In this document: positions 16,894 through 25,188 of the stretch, in pieces | How the letters are laid out: each line of letters begins with the position of its first letter | How positions within the stretch are numbered: the first letter of the stretch is position 1 | From: Pseudoselenomonas ruminantium | GTDB taxonomy: Bacteria > Bacillota > Negativicutes > Selenomonadales > Selenomonadaceae | Direction of reading: 5' to 3' | Assembly: GCF_900104055.1 (NCBI RefSeq) | Contig: NZ_FNJQ01000003.1 | Location: forward strand, 62,001-126,000 | Length of the DNA stretch: 64,000 bases | Notes under the pieces: model-generated | Databases searched by the model: none | What the model saw: the letters and a program-made list of their open reading frames with translations, nothing else | Told to the model about the DNA's origin: nothing | Program-made: the position numbers and the translations under genes

Positions 16894-18192
16894 TCAAAAG
16901 CCGTCCAGAGATAAATGTTTCTCAGCATAGGCCCGCAGGTTATCATGCTTTTGGGCGATGGCCTTTGCATAGGCCTTTATGCTTGCTTTGAGGCTTTCCG
17001 TGTCCGCAGCGGACATTTTCCCCAGTTTATGAAACGCCAGTCTGGTCTTGTTGGTGAACTCATAATCATCATCATATTTGCGGAACAGCAGCCTTATCAT
17101 CTTGCGGCGCAGCATTTTCTCCTGGATGATATTTTCGCGTTCCTTGAACCAGGCCACCGTAAGCACCACCAGCAGCAAGATGCCCATAAAGCCCAGGATG
17201 GGGTACAGGTAGGATACCAGCGTGGTAAAGCCGCCGAAACTGCATACATAGCCCAGCGCCACGATGCCGATCAGCAGGCGGCGCAGTTTCTTCTCATCGT
17301 TGCCGGCGAAGCGTTTGGCCGTGGCGTAGTAAAGGCTGAAGGCCGTGTTGAAAATCAAGGCGAAGATCACCAATGCGTAAGCCAACGCAAAGAGCGGGCT
17401 GATGTGGTTAACGATAACCAGCATGGGAATTTCTGCGTCTTTGACCAGGTCAAGGTTGGCAAAAAGCGTCAGGGCCGCACTGCCTACGATTACGCTGATG
17501 ATGGCACCGCCCAGCGCACCACCCTTTTCCGCATCCGTGATGCGCAGAACCGAACCGCCCAGGACAAAGGCCATGGATACGCCGTTCATGGCGCAGAGCG
17601 CGAAATAGTTGAGCACGGAGAGCCCGACATTGGGCATGACCGGCTTTATGGAAGCCGCAGCGGCATCAAGGACGTCCAGATCAAAAGAGCCATTCCAGAA
17701 GGTGCAGCCTGCAGCAGCCAGGATCATGATGACCACCAGCGGCGTAAAGATGCCCAGCACTTTGGTGATCCGGTCAAAATCCAGGAAGGCAATGACGATC
17801 ACGAGCAGCGAGCAGATAAGCGCCCCCAGCCAAGAGGGCAGGCCGAACTGCTGCTGCAGATTGGCACCAGCCCCGGCAACCATGACAAAGCCCACCACGA
17901 AACACGAAAGGATCAGGGTGACATCAATAATGCGGTTGATAACCGGATGGGCAATCTGTTCCAGCACTTCCTGATGATTGCTGGATTGATAGTGAGAACC
18001 CAGCGTCACGATGATCCGTCCAAAAATGATATTCAAAACGCCCAGCAAGGCAACGCCTAAAAGCCCCATCCTGCCAAAGCTCAAAAAATACTGCAGCAAA
18101 TCCTGACCTGAGGAAAGCCCGGCTCCTACCAGTACTCCCACATAGGCCATAGCCAGAGAAACAGCCTCCCGGCTGATGTTGAATTTCTTCAA
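16894..18192 (-). CDS. YkvI-like integral membrane protein (transporter-like)
   Basis: The 432-residue protein has about ten hydrophobic helices up to residue 350, with glycine-rich early helix LVGAGLSSGQDLLQYF typical of the YkvI/COG3949 group, which is related to the LeuT-fold transporters. The last 80 residues form a charged cytoplasmic tail. TTG 18192 is the start, preceded by GGAGG. Single gene between the ABC operon and a terminator; substrate unknown. Confidence 0.8.
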   Translation of the reverse strand: MKKFNISREAVSLAMAYVGVLVGAGLSSGQDLLQYFLSFGRMGLLGVALLGVLNIIFGRIIVTLGSHYQSSNHQEVLEQIAHPVINRIIDVTLILSCFVVGFVMVAGAGANLQQQFGLPSWLGALICSLLVIVIAFLDFDRITKVLGIFTPLVVIMILAAAGCTFWNGSFDLDVLDAAAASIKPVMPNVGLSVLNYFALCAMNGVSMAFVLGGSVLRITDAEKGGALGGAIISVIVGSAALTLFANLDLVKDAEIPMLVIVNHISPLFALAYALVIFALIFNTAFSLYYATAKRFAGNDEKKLRRLLIGIVALGYVCSFGGFTTLVSYLYPILGFMGILLLVVLTVAWFKERENIIQEKMLRRKMIRLLFRKYDDDYEFTNKTRLAFHKLGKMSAADTESLKASIKAYAKAIAQKHDNLRAYAEKHLSLDGF

Positions 18193-18305
18193 ATAACCGC
18201 CTCCTATAACAAAATAAATTATTTTACATACACATTATATCATAAAATGCATAGATTGTAAAATTCGATCGTTCGTATGGATGGAGAAGGTTATTCTGAA
18301 AAACC

Positions 18306-19082
18306 TCAAATGTAATATTCCGTCTTATCCTCCGGCTTCAGCGAGAAGCACTCAAAGATCTTTTCCCGGATATCCCAAAAGTCCGGGCTGGTCCTGTCGC
18401 GGCGCCCATGCAGGTCCACGGGAATCACGGTCTTGATATGGCCGGGATTCGGCGTCATCACCACGATGCGGTCAGCCAGTACCACCGCTTCATCGATATC
18501 GTGGGTGACAAAGATAATAGTCTTGTGCTGCTCCCGGCAGATGGCCGAAACCTCATCCTGCAGTTTCATCCGTGTCAGGGCATCCAAGGCGGCAAAAGGC
18601 TCGTCCATAAAGATGATTTCCGGATCAACCGCCAATGCCCGGGCAATGGCCACGCGTTGCTGCATGCCGCCGGAGAGCTCTGCCGGATGGCTGTCCGCAA
18701 AATCCTGCAGACCGACGACTTCCAGATAATGCCGGGCAATCTTCTCCCGTTCGTCCCGCGGAACGTCCTGCTCCTCCAGGCCGAGTTCCACATTTTTGAG
18801 CACCGTGCGCCAGGGAAGCAGGCCGTAATTCTGGAAGATTGTCACATACTTGGGGCTGGGCTTTTTCACTTCCTGCCCGTCAATATAGACATCCCCTTCA
18901 CTGGTGCCTTCAAAACCAGCCAATATGTTGAGCAAGGTACTTTTGCCACAGCCGGAAGGCCCCAGCAGGCAGATGAATTCGCCCTGCCTGACCTCCAGAT
19001 TCACATGGTCGAGAGCCTGAAAGCTCGTGCCATCTGCCCGCACGAAGTGCCGGGATACATCCTCTACTTTTATGTAACTCAT
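18306..19082 (-). CDS. ABC transporter ATP-binding protein, SsuB/TauB type
   Basis: 258 residues with Walker A GPSGCGKST, Q-loop, signature LSGGMQQRVAIARAL and Walker B IIFMDEPFAALD. The group serves importers of sulfonates, taurine, nitrate and similar small anions. It is the last gene of the cooS-like operon and overlaps the permease almost directly (one base apart). Confidence 0.92.
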   Translation of the reverse strand: MSYIKVEDVSRHFVRADGTSFQALDHVNLEVRQGEFICLLGPSGCGKSTLLNILAGFEGTSEGDVYIDGQEVKKPSPKYVTIFQNYGLLPWRTVLKNVELGLEEQDVPRDEREKIARHYLEVVGLQDFADSHPAELSGGMQQRVAIARALAVDPEIIFMDEPFAALDALTRMKLQDEVSAICREQHKTIIFVTHDIDEAVVLADRIVVMTPNPGHIKTVIPVDLHGRRDRTSPDFWDIREKIFECFSLKPEDKTEYYI

Positions 19083-19083
19083 A

Positions 19084-19842
19084 TCAGTTCCTCCTTGCCA
19101 GGCCCCAACGGCGGTAAATATGGCTTTCCAGATAGCTTACTATCCCATCCAAAGCCAGCCCTAAAACGCCGATGGTCAGGATGGCTGCCATCAGCCAGTC
19201 AGCCCGCAGGTTATTGCGGGCATCGATGATCAAAAAGCCCAGCCCGGACTGCGCGCCAGCCATTTCCCCGGCTACCAGGAACACCCAGGCCGTCCCCAGT
19301 GCCAGATGCAACCCCGTAGCAATCCGGGGAAATACCGCTGGGAAGACGATCTTGCCCAAAATCTGCGGCTGGCCAATGCCAAAGTTACGGGCTACCTTCA
19401 GATAAACCGCGTCCATGCCCTGCACTGCCGCCACCGTGGCCAGGAGCACCGGGAAAAACGCCGCGATGAAGATGATGACCAGGGCGGGCATTTCGCCAAT
19501 GCCGAAAAACAAGACGATAAAGGGCAGCCAGGCCACGGGTGACACGGGCCGCAGGACCTGCGCTAACGGATTGAGATAATTCCAGATTCCCTTATACCAG
19601 CCCAAGACCAGCCCCAATGCCATGGCCAGCACCACGGCACTGCTGTATCCCAGCGCAAACCGCCCCAGGCTGGCGCCGATATCTGTGGCCAACACGCCGC
19701 TGGCGATGAGTTCGCCTAAGCCTCGCAAGGTTCCCCAGGGAGAAGGAAACAATGCTTCATTCCAGCCCCCCAGCGAAGCCACGATTTGCCAAAACGCCAA
19801 CAGGATAACCAAGGAGCCACCGATATATCTTACTTTTTGCAT
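19084..19842 (-). CDS. ABC transporter permease, SsuC/TauC type
   Basis: The 252-residue membrane protein has six helices and the EAA-like loop (VYLKVARNFGIGQPQILGKI) that docks on the ATPase. AAAGGCGGG precedes ATG 19842. It lies between the binding protein and the ATPase in the same operon. Confidence 0.92.
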   Translation of the reverse strand: MQKVRYIGGSLVILLAFWQIVASLGGWNEALFPSPWGTLRGLGELIASGVLATDIGASLGRFALGYSSAVVLAMALGLVLGWYKGIWNYLNPLAQVLRPVSPVAWLPFIVLFFGIGEMPALVIIFIAAFFPVLLATVAAVQGMDAVYLKVARNFGIGQPQILGKIVFPAVFPRIATGLHLALGTAWVFLVAGEMAGAQSGLGFLIIDARNNLRADWLMAAILTIGVLGLALDGIVSYLESHIYRRWGLARRN

Positions 19843-19873
19843 AAAATCCCGCCTTTCATCCCTGCCCCAAAGC

Positions 19874-20818
19874 TCAAGGCAGCAGTGAACTGTCTACAAA
19901 TTCCTCATAAGCCGGTATCTTTTCGATCAGGCCAGCCGCCGTCATGCGTCTTACCAGTTCCCCATAGGCTTCCGGCGTAATCCGCAGGTCATCATAACGG
20001 ATGAACTGCAGGGACATTTCCACCACTTTTGCCTTGGCCTTCAGATAAAGCTGAGCAATCCGGGGCTGGTCTTCCCTGTGATTCGTCAGGTGTTCCCCGG
20101 CTGCCAGGTATTTGGCCGTTGCCTGCTGCGCCAGTTCATGATGCTTGTCCACAAAATCGCCGTTGAAAACCAGCGCACAGCACAGGCTGTCCGGCCACAA
20201 TTCCTCTGCCTTGGCCAGGATATGACCTTTTCCCAGCGCAATGGCCTTAGCCCCGAAGGGTTCGGCCACACAGTAACCGGCAATCTGTCCCTGAGCAAGG
20301 CCGGCCGGCATTTCTGGCGGCGAAAGTTCTACCACCGTCAAGTCCTGTATGCTCATGCCATGTTCTGCCAGCATCTGCTGCAGGAGCAGATTATGGGTGG
20401 ACTGCTTATGGGGAATGGCAAAGATCTTTCCCCGCAGATCCTCCACTTTCTCAATATCATTGCCGCCGATGATCACATTGCCATCCTTATGCCCGAGCGC
20501 CGCGGCCCGCACATCGATGCCCTGCTCCCTGGCCTTTACCGCTAGTTCAATCAGCACGGACGCTCCATCCACCTTGCCAGTATTCAAGGCATCCATGAGT
20601 TCCGGCCAGGAACCGTACTTGATGAGTTCAATCTGCACATCATCATCGGTCAATAATTCCTTTTCCGCAAACAAGGGCAGGGCATGGGTAATGGGCAGAT
20701 AGGCAATGCGCACCGTGCGCTTCCCCTCTGCCGCACCTTGCTGCCCCGCGGGCAGCATGCTGTAAAGCCCTGCCGCCGCTAACACGATCAGCAATAAGAT
20801 CCAGACTGCTTTCTTCAT
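19874..20818 (-). CDS. ABC transporter substrate-binding protein, NMT1/SsuA-like
   Basis: The 314-residue protein has an N-terminal hydrophobic segment (residues 4-22) without a lipobox cysteine, so it is secreted or membrane-anchored. The body shows NMT1/SsuA features: RIAYLPITHALPLF, KVDGASVLIELAVKAREQG, and AGYCVAEPFGAKA. It begins four bases after the cooS-like stop, so uptake by this transporter is tied to that enzyme. Substrate unknown; metal, sulfur or nitrogen compounds are possible. Confidence 0.9.
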   Translation of the reverse strand: MKKAVWILLLIVLAAAGLYSMLPAGQQGAAEGKRTVRIAYLPITHALPLFAEKELLTDDDVQIELIKYGSWPELMDALNTGKVDGASVLIELAVKAREQGIDVRAAALGHKDGNVIIGGNDIEKVEDLRGKIFAIPHKQSTHNLLLQQMLAEHGMSIQDLTVVELSPPEMPAGLAQGQIAGYCVAEPFGAKAIALGKGHILAKAEELWPDSLCCALVFNGDFVDKHHELAQQATAKYLAAGEHLTNHREDQPRIAQLYLKAKAKVVEMSLQFIRYDDLRITPEAYGELVRRMTAAGLIEKIPAYEEFVDSSLLP

Positions 20819-20822
20819 CGGC

Positions 20823-22868
20823 TCACCTCCATCCCAACTTCTTCCGCGCCAGCTTCATATCGGCCACAATCTTTTCTCCAAGCTCCCGGCCATTGACATT
20901 GACTGTCATCACCGCCCCCAGAAGCTCCTTCGTATCCTCCTTGAGGAATTTTTCCACAGCCGTGGAACCCTGTACCGGCGGTTCTACGCAGTGATAAGAG
21001 TCAATGCCGAACAGGCGGAAAGCCAGGGACGCATCCAGCCCTTTCTCATTCGACCATTCCGGACTGGCAAAAGCATAGGGCATGTCCTTGAGGGCCTGTC
21101 CGGCTTTTCCTGCAACCCCGGCAAAAATGCCCGAGGAACGGGTGTTATCAATGCATTCGCCTACATGCCATACCGGCGGTACATCATATTCCTGCACAAA
21201 GCCCCGCAGGCCTTCCCCACATCTTGCTGCGCCTTCCTTGCTGCAATAACCCAGCTTCAGAAGCGGGAAAGACGCACAGCCATTGGTGAGGATCAGCACA
21301 TTGTTTTCCAGCAGTACATCGGCCACGTCCAACGTGGCCTTTTCGTATACCACCCGGGGATTGCTGCAGCCCACCATATTGACGATTCCCAGGATGCGCC
21401 CATCGCGCAGCGCCTCATACAGAAGCTGGAAGTCCCCAAACTGTTCCGCCACATTCTCCGCCGTAAAGCCAATATCTGCCGTCACCTCATACTGCGGAAT
21501 CGACACGGCTACATCACGGCGAGCGGCAAAACTTTCAATCGCCCGTTCCACAATCTTTCGGGCCAGTTTTTCCGTATCCCCAATGTTGCTATGGCGGTAA
21601 TCATAGGCATAATGCTCGGCCCCAGGCAGCCGCGCCGAATCGCTGGTGGTCACAACTGTCGTTTTGAAGCAGCGGGCCACATCCATAATGGCCGGATAGA
21701 CATCCTGCACATCAGCCACCCACAAATCCAAAGCACCCGTGCCTAAGATAAGTTCAGCACCCACGGCATTGGACAGCGGAATTACCCCTTCATAACGATA
21801 CATCGCCGCCAGACAGGAACAGCATATTCCATAGAACTGAATGCCCTTGGCACCTTTTTCCTGCGCCAGTTTTACCATTTCCGGCAGATGCCCCACCCGG
21901 ACAATCTCACTGACCAACGTGGGCAGATGCCCATGAACGGCGATATTGACATAGCCTTTTTTAAGCGCCCCCACATTGACCTTCGACGTAGCCCGGTGAC
22001 CGGTACCAAAGAGCACATCCGTACCGATATTGGAGGCTACAACCCCTGTAAAGCAGAAGGCCAGCCCACAGCGCAGGAATGCCTTGAGGATGCTTTGATA
22101 ATCCCCATCCGTCCCTACGCCGGTACGGTGATAGGCATCAAAGACTTCCTGATAGGCGCTGATGGGAATAATCCCCAGCTTATCCCATACCTCCTGCCTC
22201 TCTGCCGGAGCCAGGGACCGAATGGTCCGATAATCATCCGGCAGCGGACGGGACAAATCCTCGAGCAGCACATCGGCCAGTTTCCCCACCAGCCGCTTGG
22301 CACTCTGTCCTCTGGTTTCAATGCCAAAGGCCTGGCAGACATTACGCAGTTTCTTCTCGCCTAAAATCGGCAGCTTCAGTTTGCCCTCGGCCACAAACTT
22401 CATGGTCAACAGGATTTCCCGGGCATGCGCACCATGCTGGGCCACACCAGCGGCAGCACTGCGCAGGAGATTGCGGGCCACAATCAAATCCGCATCAGCC
22501 CCGCATACACCTCGCGGACTTTTTTTCGTAATCTTGCAAGGGCCCATATTGCAGATCTTGCAACAGACACCACACAGACCAAAGGAACACTGCGGTTTCT
22601 GCGCATCGAAGCGGTCAAATACCGTTTCCTGTCCCATTTCAGCCAAACGATGCAAGAGTTCTTTCACGGCTGGATCTGGCGTCTGCTCCAGCACATCCTG
22701 TTTCGTGGCAAATGTCTTGCGATACTCAGCCACCGCCTGCATATAATCATTTACACCGCCATGCTCGTGCGGATGGCTGGCATCGTGCTCATGATAATGC
22801 CAATCCGCATGTTCATGTACATGGTCATACTCGTGATGATGTTCCTGCTTATTTTCCTCAGACAACAT
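20823..22868 (-). CDS. CooS-like Ni-Fe carbon monoxide dehydrogenase homologue, non-canonical C-cluster, His-rich N-terminus
   Basis: The 681-residue protein follows the anaerobic CODH catalytic subunit. The D/B-cluster cysteines are intact (CSFGLCGVCCKICNMGPC, then GVCGAD). C-cluster ligands seen are the histidine in AVHGHLP, FYGICC, NMVGCSNPR, LTNGCASF and HVGECIDN, but the position normally Cys in DVQC is Asp (VADVQDVYPA), and the GNE motif after the CC pair is absent. The first 40 residues hold about 13 histidines, as in nickel chaperones. It leads an operon with an SsuABC-like importer. CO oxidation is therefore uncertain. Confidence 0.85.
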   Translation of the reverse strand: MLSEENKQEHHHEYDHVHEHADWHYHEHDASHPHEHGGVNDYMQAVAEYRKTFATKQDVLEQTPDPAVKELLHRLAEMGQETVFDRFDAQKPQCSFGLCGVCCKICNMGPCKITKKSPRGVCGADADLIVARNLLRSAAAGVAQHGAHAREILLTMKFVAEGKLKLPILGEKKLRNVCQAFGIETRGQSAKRLVGKLADVLLEDLSRPLPDDYRTIRSLAPAERQEVWDKLGIIPISAYQEVFDAYHRTGVGTDGDYQSILKAFLRCGLAFCFTGVVASNIGTDVLFGTGHRATSKVNVGALKKGYVNIAVHGHLPTLVSEIVRVGHLPEMVKLAQEKGAKGIQFYGICCSCLAAMYRYEGVIPLSNAVGAELILGTGALDLWVADVQDVYPAIMDVARCFKTTVVTTSDSARLPGAEHYAYDYRHSNIGDTEKLARKIVERAIESFAARRDVAVSIPQYEVTADIGFTAENVAEQFGDFQLLYEALRDGRILGIVNMVGCSNPRVVYEKATLDVADVLLENNVLILTNGCASFPLLKLGYCSKEGAARCGEGLRGFVQEYDVPPVWHVGECIDNTRSSGIFAGVAGKAGQALKDMPYAFASPEWSNEKGLDASLAFRLFGIDSYHCVEPPVQGSTAVEKFLKEDTKELLGAVMTVNVNGRELGEKIVADMKLARKKLGWR

Positions 22869-23281
22869 TGCTCTCCCCTGCTTTCACTTTATATATCCAC
22901 CAATACACAACAAATATATTTTTGTATTTTCAAAAAGTAACAATCTGTTTTATTTTTTTACAAAAACATAGTTGTATTGTATACACTTTTATCCAGTATG
23001 TCAATAGGCAATTTATATAACAAGAAACTGCATGCCCTATCATAAGCAATAGACCATGACAAAACACCATAATATAAGACCAGCTGGTTGAATATTTCCC
23101 ACTCATCTTTAGACTGAATGATTCCAGCCTTTACGATGTAAATACAATGTACCGCCATAATTCCGACATTAGTCGTGAATATGGCGGCACATAATATTTT
23201 TAGGATATCTGTAAGAAGATTTTCATTCTTCGTTCTAAAATTTTAAAATGTGCTCTTGACAAAGAAACCATTTAACACTTT
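22869..23281. other. AT-rich intergenic region upstream of the cooS-like operon
   Basis: About 410 bases with no convincing gene. The half next to the cooS-like gene is very AT-rich and should hold its promoter; a TTGAAA (minus strand, 22936-22931) and several TATA-like hexamers exist without ideal spacing. A GTATAC sequence occurs near 22979. A 66-codon minus-strand frame (22958-23158) has no ribosome site. Confidence 0.5.
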
Positions 23282-23915
23282 TCAAACTTCTCCTAATGCG
23301 ATTGTAACTTTTTCATGTAAATCTCCATTTCTTAAACACCATTCTCCATATTCAAGTGCATATATTGAATCTTTAGACTTTGCAGCCTTTTGATAGTTAT
23401 TATACGCCTCATTTTCCCTTTTTCCCCAACGTCCGTATCCATAGAAACAAATATTCTCTTTGATAAAAAACGCCCAACCATCACCGGCTTCTATTGCCTT
23501 GTTAAGCCATTTAATTTCTTTGTCCAGTTTAATGCTATGGTTCTTTTTCGCCGACTCAGCAAAATTGCCATCTATATACTCATGCCCAAGACGGCCTATT
23601 GTTTCTAAACCGCTATTCTGTACAGCCTTATCCAGCCAAGCCTTGTATTCTTCTGCTAATTTACCAGCCCATACGTCCTTGGCCATTTGAAAATAGTCAC
23701 GCACCCTTTCTTTATCACAGAAGCAAAGACGACCTGTTCCATAAGCTTCAGCCAAAAAGAACATCGCCTCCACATCACCGGCATTCCTCCGCAATTGCTT
23801 CATCTCTAGGAACACCTTGCCCCAACTTATACATCACACCTATCCAATACATGCACCTAGCAGCATAATCATCTGGTTTTGATGTTCCATTAACGATGAA
23901 AAGGAATTCTTCCAT
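23282..23915 (-). pseudogene. Sel1-repeat protein gene, apparently frameshifted
   Basis: From ATG 23915 the frame gives a Sel1-like repeat (YAARCMYWIGVMYKLGQGVP, then RDEAIAEE) and stops at CGGTGA. The next frame, open from 23815, continues the pattern with GDVEAMFFLAEAYGTGRL and further repeats to 23282 (177 residues). The two halves join smoothly across the overlap, so one indel probably split a gene of about 210 codons. Sel1 repeats are helical protein-interaction scaffolds. A sequencing error or a genuine short gene starting at 23815 are alternatives. Confidence 0.6.
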
Positions 23916-23918
23916 AGC

Positions 23919-24227
23919 TTATTTATATTTTCCTCTTAACTTGCAAATCTCTTCTACATAAAAGCATCGTTGAATATATGAAGTATTCGCTATCATCGCC
24001 AATGCGTTTTCAGCCTTCTTATGCCCTTCATTCGCAGCCTGCTTAAACAGCGCTCTAGCTTTATAAATACTTTTCTGAATTCCAGTACCGGATTGATACA
24101 TACGAGTTGCCAAATACATTGCTTGTGTATCACCTTCAGCTATTGCTTTTTCATAATAATCCATCGCAGCATCATAATTCTTCATTCGATAGGCTCTTCT
24201 GCCTTTATATAACCAACTCTTATTCAT
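23919..24227 (-). CDS. Sel1-like repeat protein
   Basis: 102 residues with two Sel1/TPR-like repeats (AMDYYEKAIAEGDTQAMYLA and ARALFKQAANEGHKKAENAL). The stop is 3 bases before the next Sel1 gene. Probably the distal part of the YaaW-PcfJ-FtsZ-like transcript. Likely a cytoplasmic adaptor or immunity-type scaffold; function not known. Confidence 0.7.
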   Translation of the reverse strand: MNKSWLYKGRRAYRMKNYDAAMDYYEKAIAEGDTQAMYLATRMYQSGTGIQKSIYKARALFKQAANEGHKKAENALAMIANTSYIQRCFYVEEICKLRGKYK

Positions 24228-24278
24228 ACCACTGCCCTCATCAATAAGCCATGCTATCTATTATGGCCATCTCCACCA

Positions 24279-24419
24279 TTATCCATCCACTAAGATTCCC
24301 ATAAATACCTTCCCTAGCGCTCTCACAGCCTCTTTTGCATCTTCCCCTTCTGCCTGTGTATAATCCCATAGGATTCTTTTATTGCTTTCTTTGCCCTCAA
24401 TATGGTCCTTGTAATTCAT
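24279..24419 (-). CDS. Small 46-residue protein
   Basis: A short gene with AAAGGTG before ATG 24419; the product begins MNYKDHIEGKESNKRILWDY and is acidic in the middle. It starts 11 bases after the FtsZ-like stop, so it is co-transcribed. No family recognised. Confidence 0.6.
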   Translation of the reverse strand: MNYKDHIEGKESNKRILWDYTQAEGEDAKEAVRALGKVFMGILVDG

Positions 24420-24430
24420 GCTAATCACCT

Positions 24431-25171
24431 TTATTCCCCAATTAAAATAGACACCCGAATCACATCATCCAAAGATTCATCAATAGACGATCCCCAAATA
24501 ATCGCGGCCTGCTTATTCTCCATCCAATCGAGGATTGTTTCACTAGCTTCTTGAATTTCATACATACTTAAATTAGCTTCACTGCCAGTAACATTCAACA
24601 GAACAGACGTGCCTACGCTTTGAGCTTTTTCATTCTGCTTAGTCAGCTTGTTTACGGCCTCCATAGCAGCAATTATACTTGCCTTTTCACCTTCAGCTTC
24701 TCCCGTAGCTATTAATAAGCTTTTTTTATCCTTACATACCGTTTGAACATCACACAAATCTAGATTTACTAATCCTGGAATACAAACGATATCATATATA
24801 GATTTAATAGCATAGTATATACCTTTGTAAATCTCAGACTCTCCTGCATATTTTTCAGGATTTATGGTCATCAATGGCGCTGGTAATTCTATCTGTTCTT
24901 CAGAAATCAATATTGTTATCAATAATATACTTTTATCCTTATTAGCCGCTACCGCTTGCTTAAACTTATTTACATCTTCCTTCTCCCTAACATCGCCGAT
25001 CAAAAAGCAAATGTCTATGCTCCTCCATGTCGAAGGTTCTAATGGATTTCCCTCCAGCAACTTAAATTCTTCAGCAAATTTTTGCCGTTTCCATATCTCA
25101 GCAGTTTTACCGATTAAAGCCACTCTGAGATCACACCCTTTTTCATCAGTATTTTCATTTAACTCAAACAT
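24431..25171 (-). CDS. FtsZ-like protein without a recognisable GTP-binding site
   Basis: The C-terminal 130 of 246 residues align with the FtsZ C-terminal subdomain: PGLVNLDLCDVQTV, ATGEAEGEKASIIAAMEAV, VLLNVTGSEANLSMYEI and IIWGSSIDESLDDVIRVSIL correspond to FtsZ GLxNVDFADV, GTGxASGEDR, VLVNIT and IGTSLDPDMNDELRVT. The N-terminal half is short and lacks the tubulin signature GGGTGTG, so GTP hydrolysis is unlikely. GAGGAGG precedes the ATG. It follows the PcfJ-like gene by 17 bases. Interference with, or mimicry of, cell-division FtsZ is an inference. Confidence 0.7.
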   Translation of the reverse strand: MFELNENTDEKGCDLRVALIGKTAEIWKRQKFAEEFKLLEGNPLEPSTWRSIDICFLIGDVREKEDVNKFKQAVAANKDKSILLITILISEEQIELPAPLMTINPEKYAGESEIYKGIYYAIKSIYDIVCIPGLVNLDLCDVQTVCKDKKSLLIATGEAEGEKASIIAAMEAVNKLTKQNEKAQSVGTSVLLNVTGSEANLSMYEIQEASETILDWMENKQAAIIWGSSIDESLDDVIRVSILIGE

Positions 25172-25188
25172 TTTTAATTCCTCCTCAA

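Noticed and set aside
16915-18060. Long plus-strand open frame opposite the YkvI-like gene (381 codons)
   Set aside because: Rich in His/Gln/Asp as expected for the mirror of hydrophobic codons; the minus-strand membrane protein is convincing.
22958-23158. 66-codon minus-strand frame upstream of the cooS-like gene
   Set aside because: No ribosome site, no family, overlaps the likely regulatory region; treated as non-coding.
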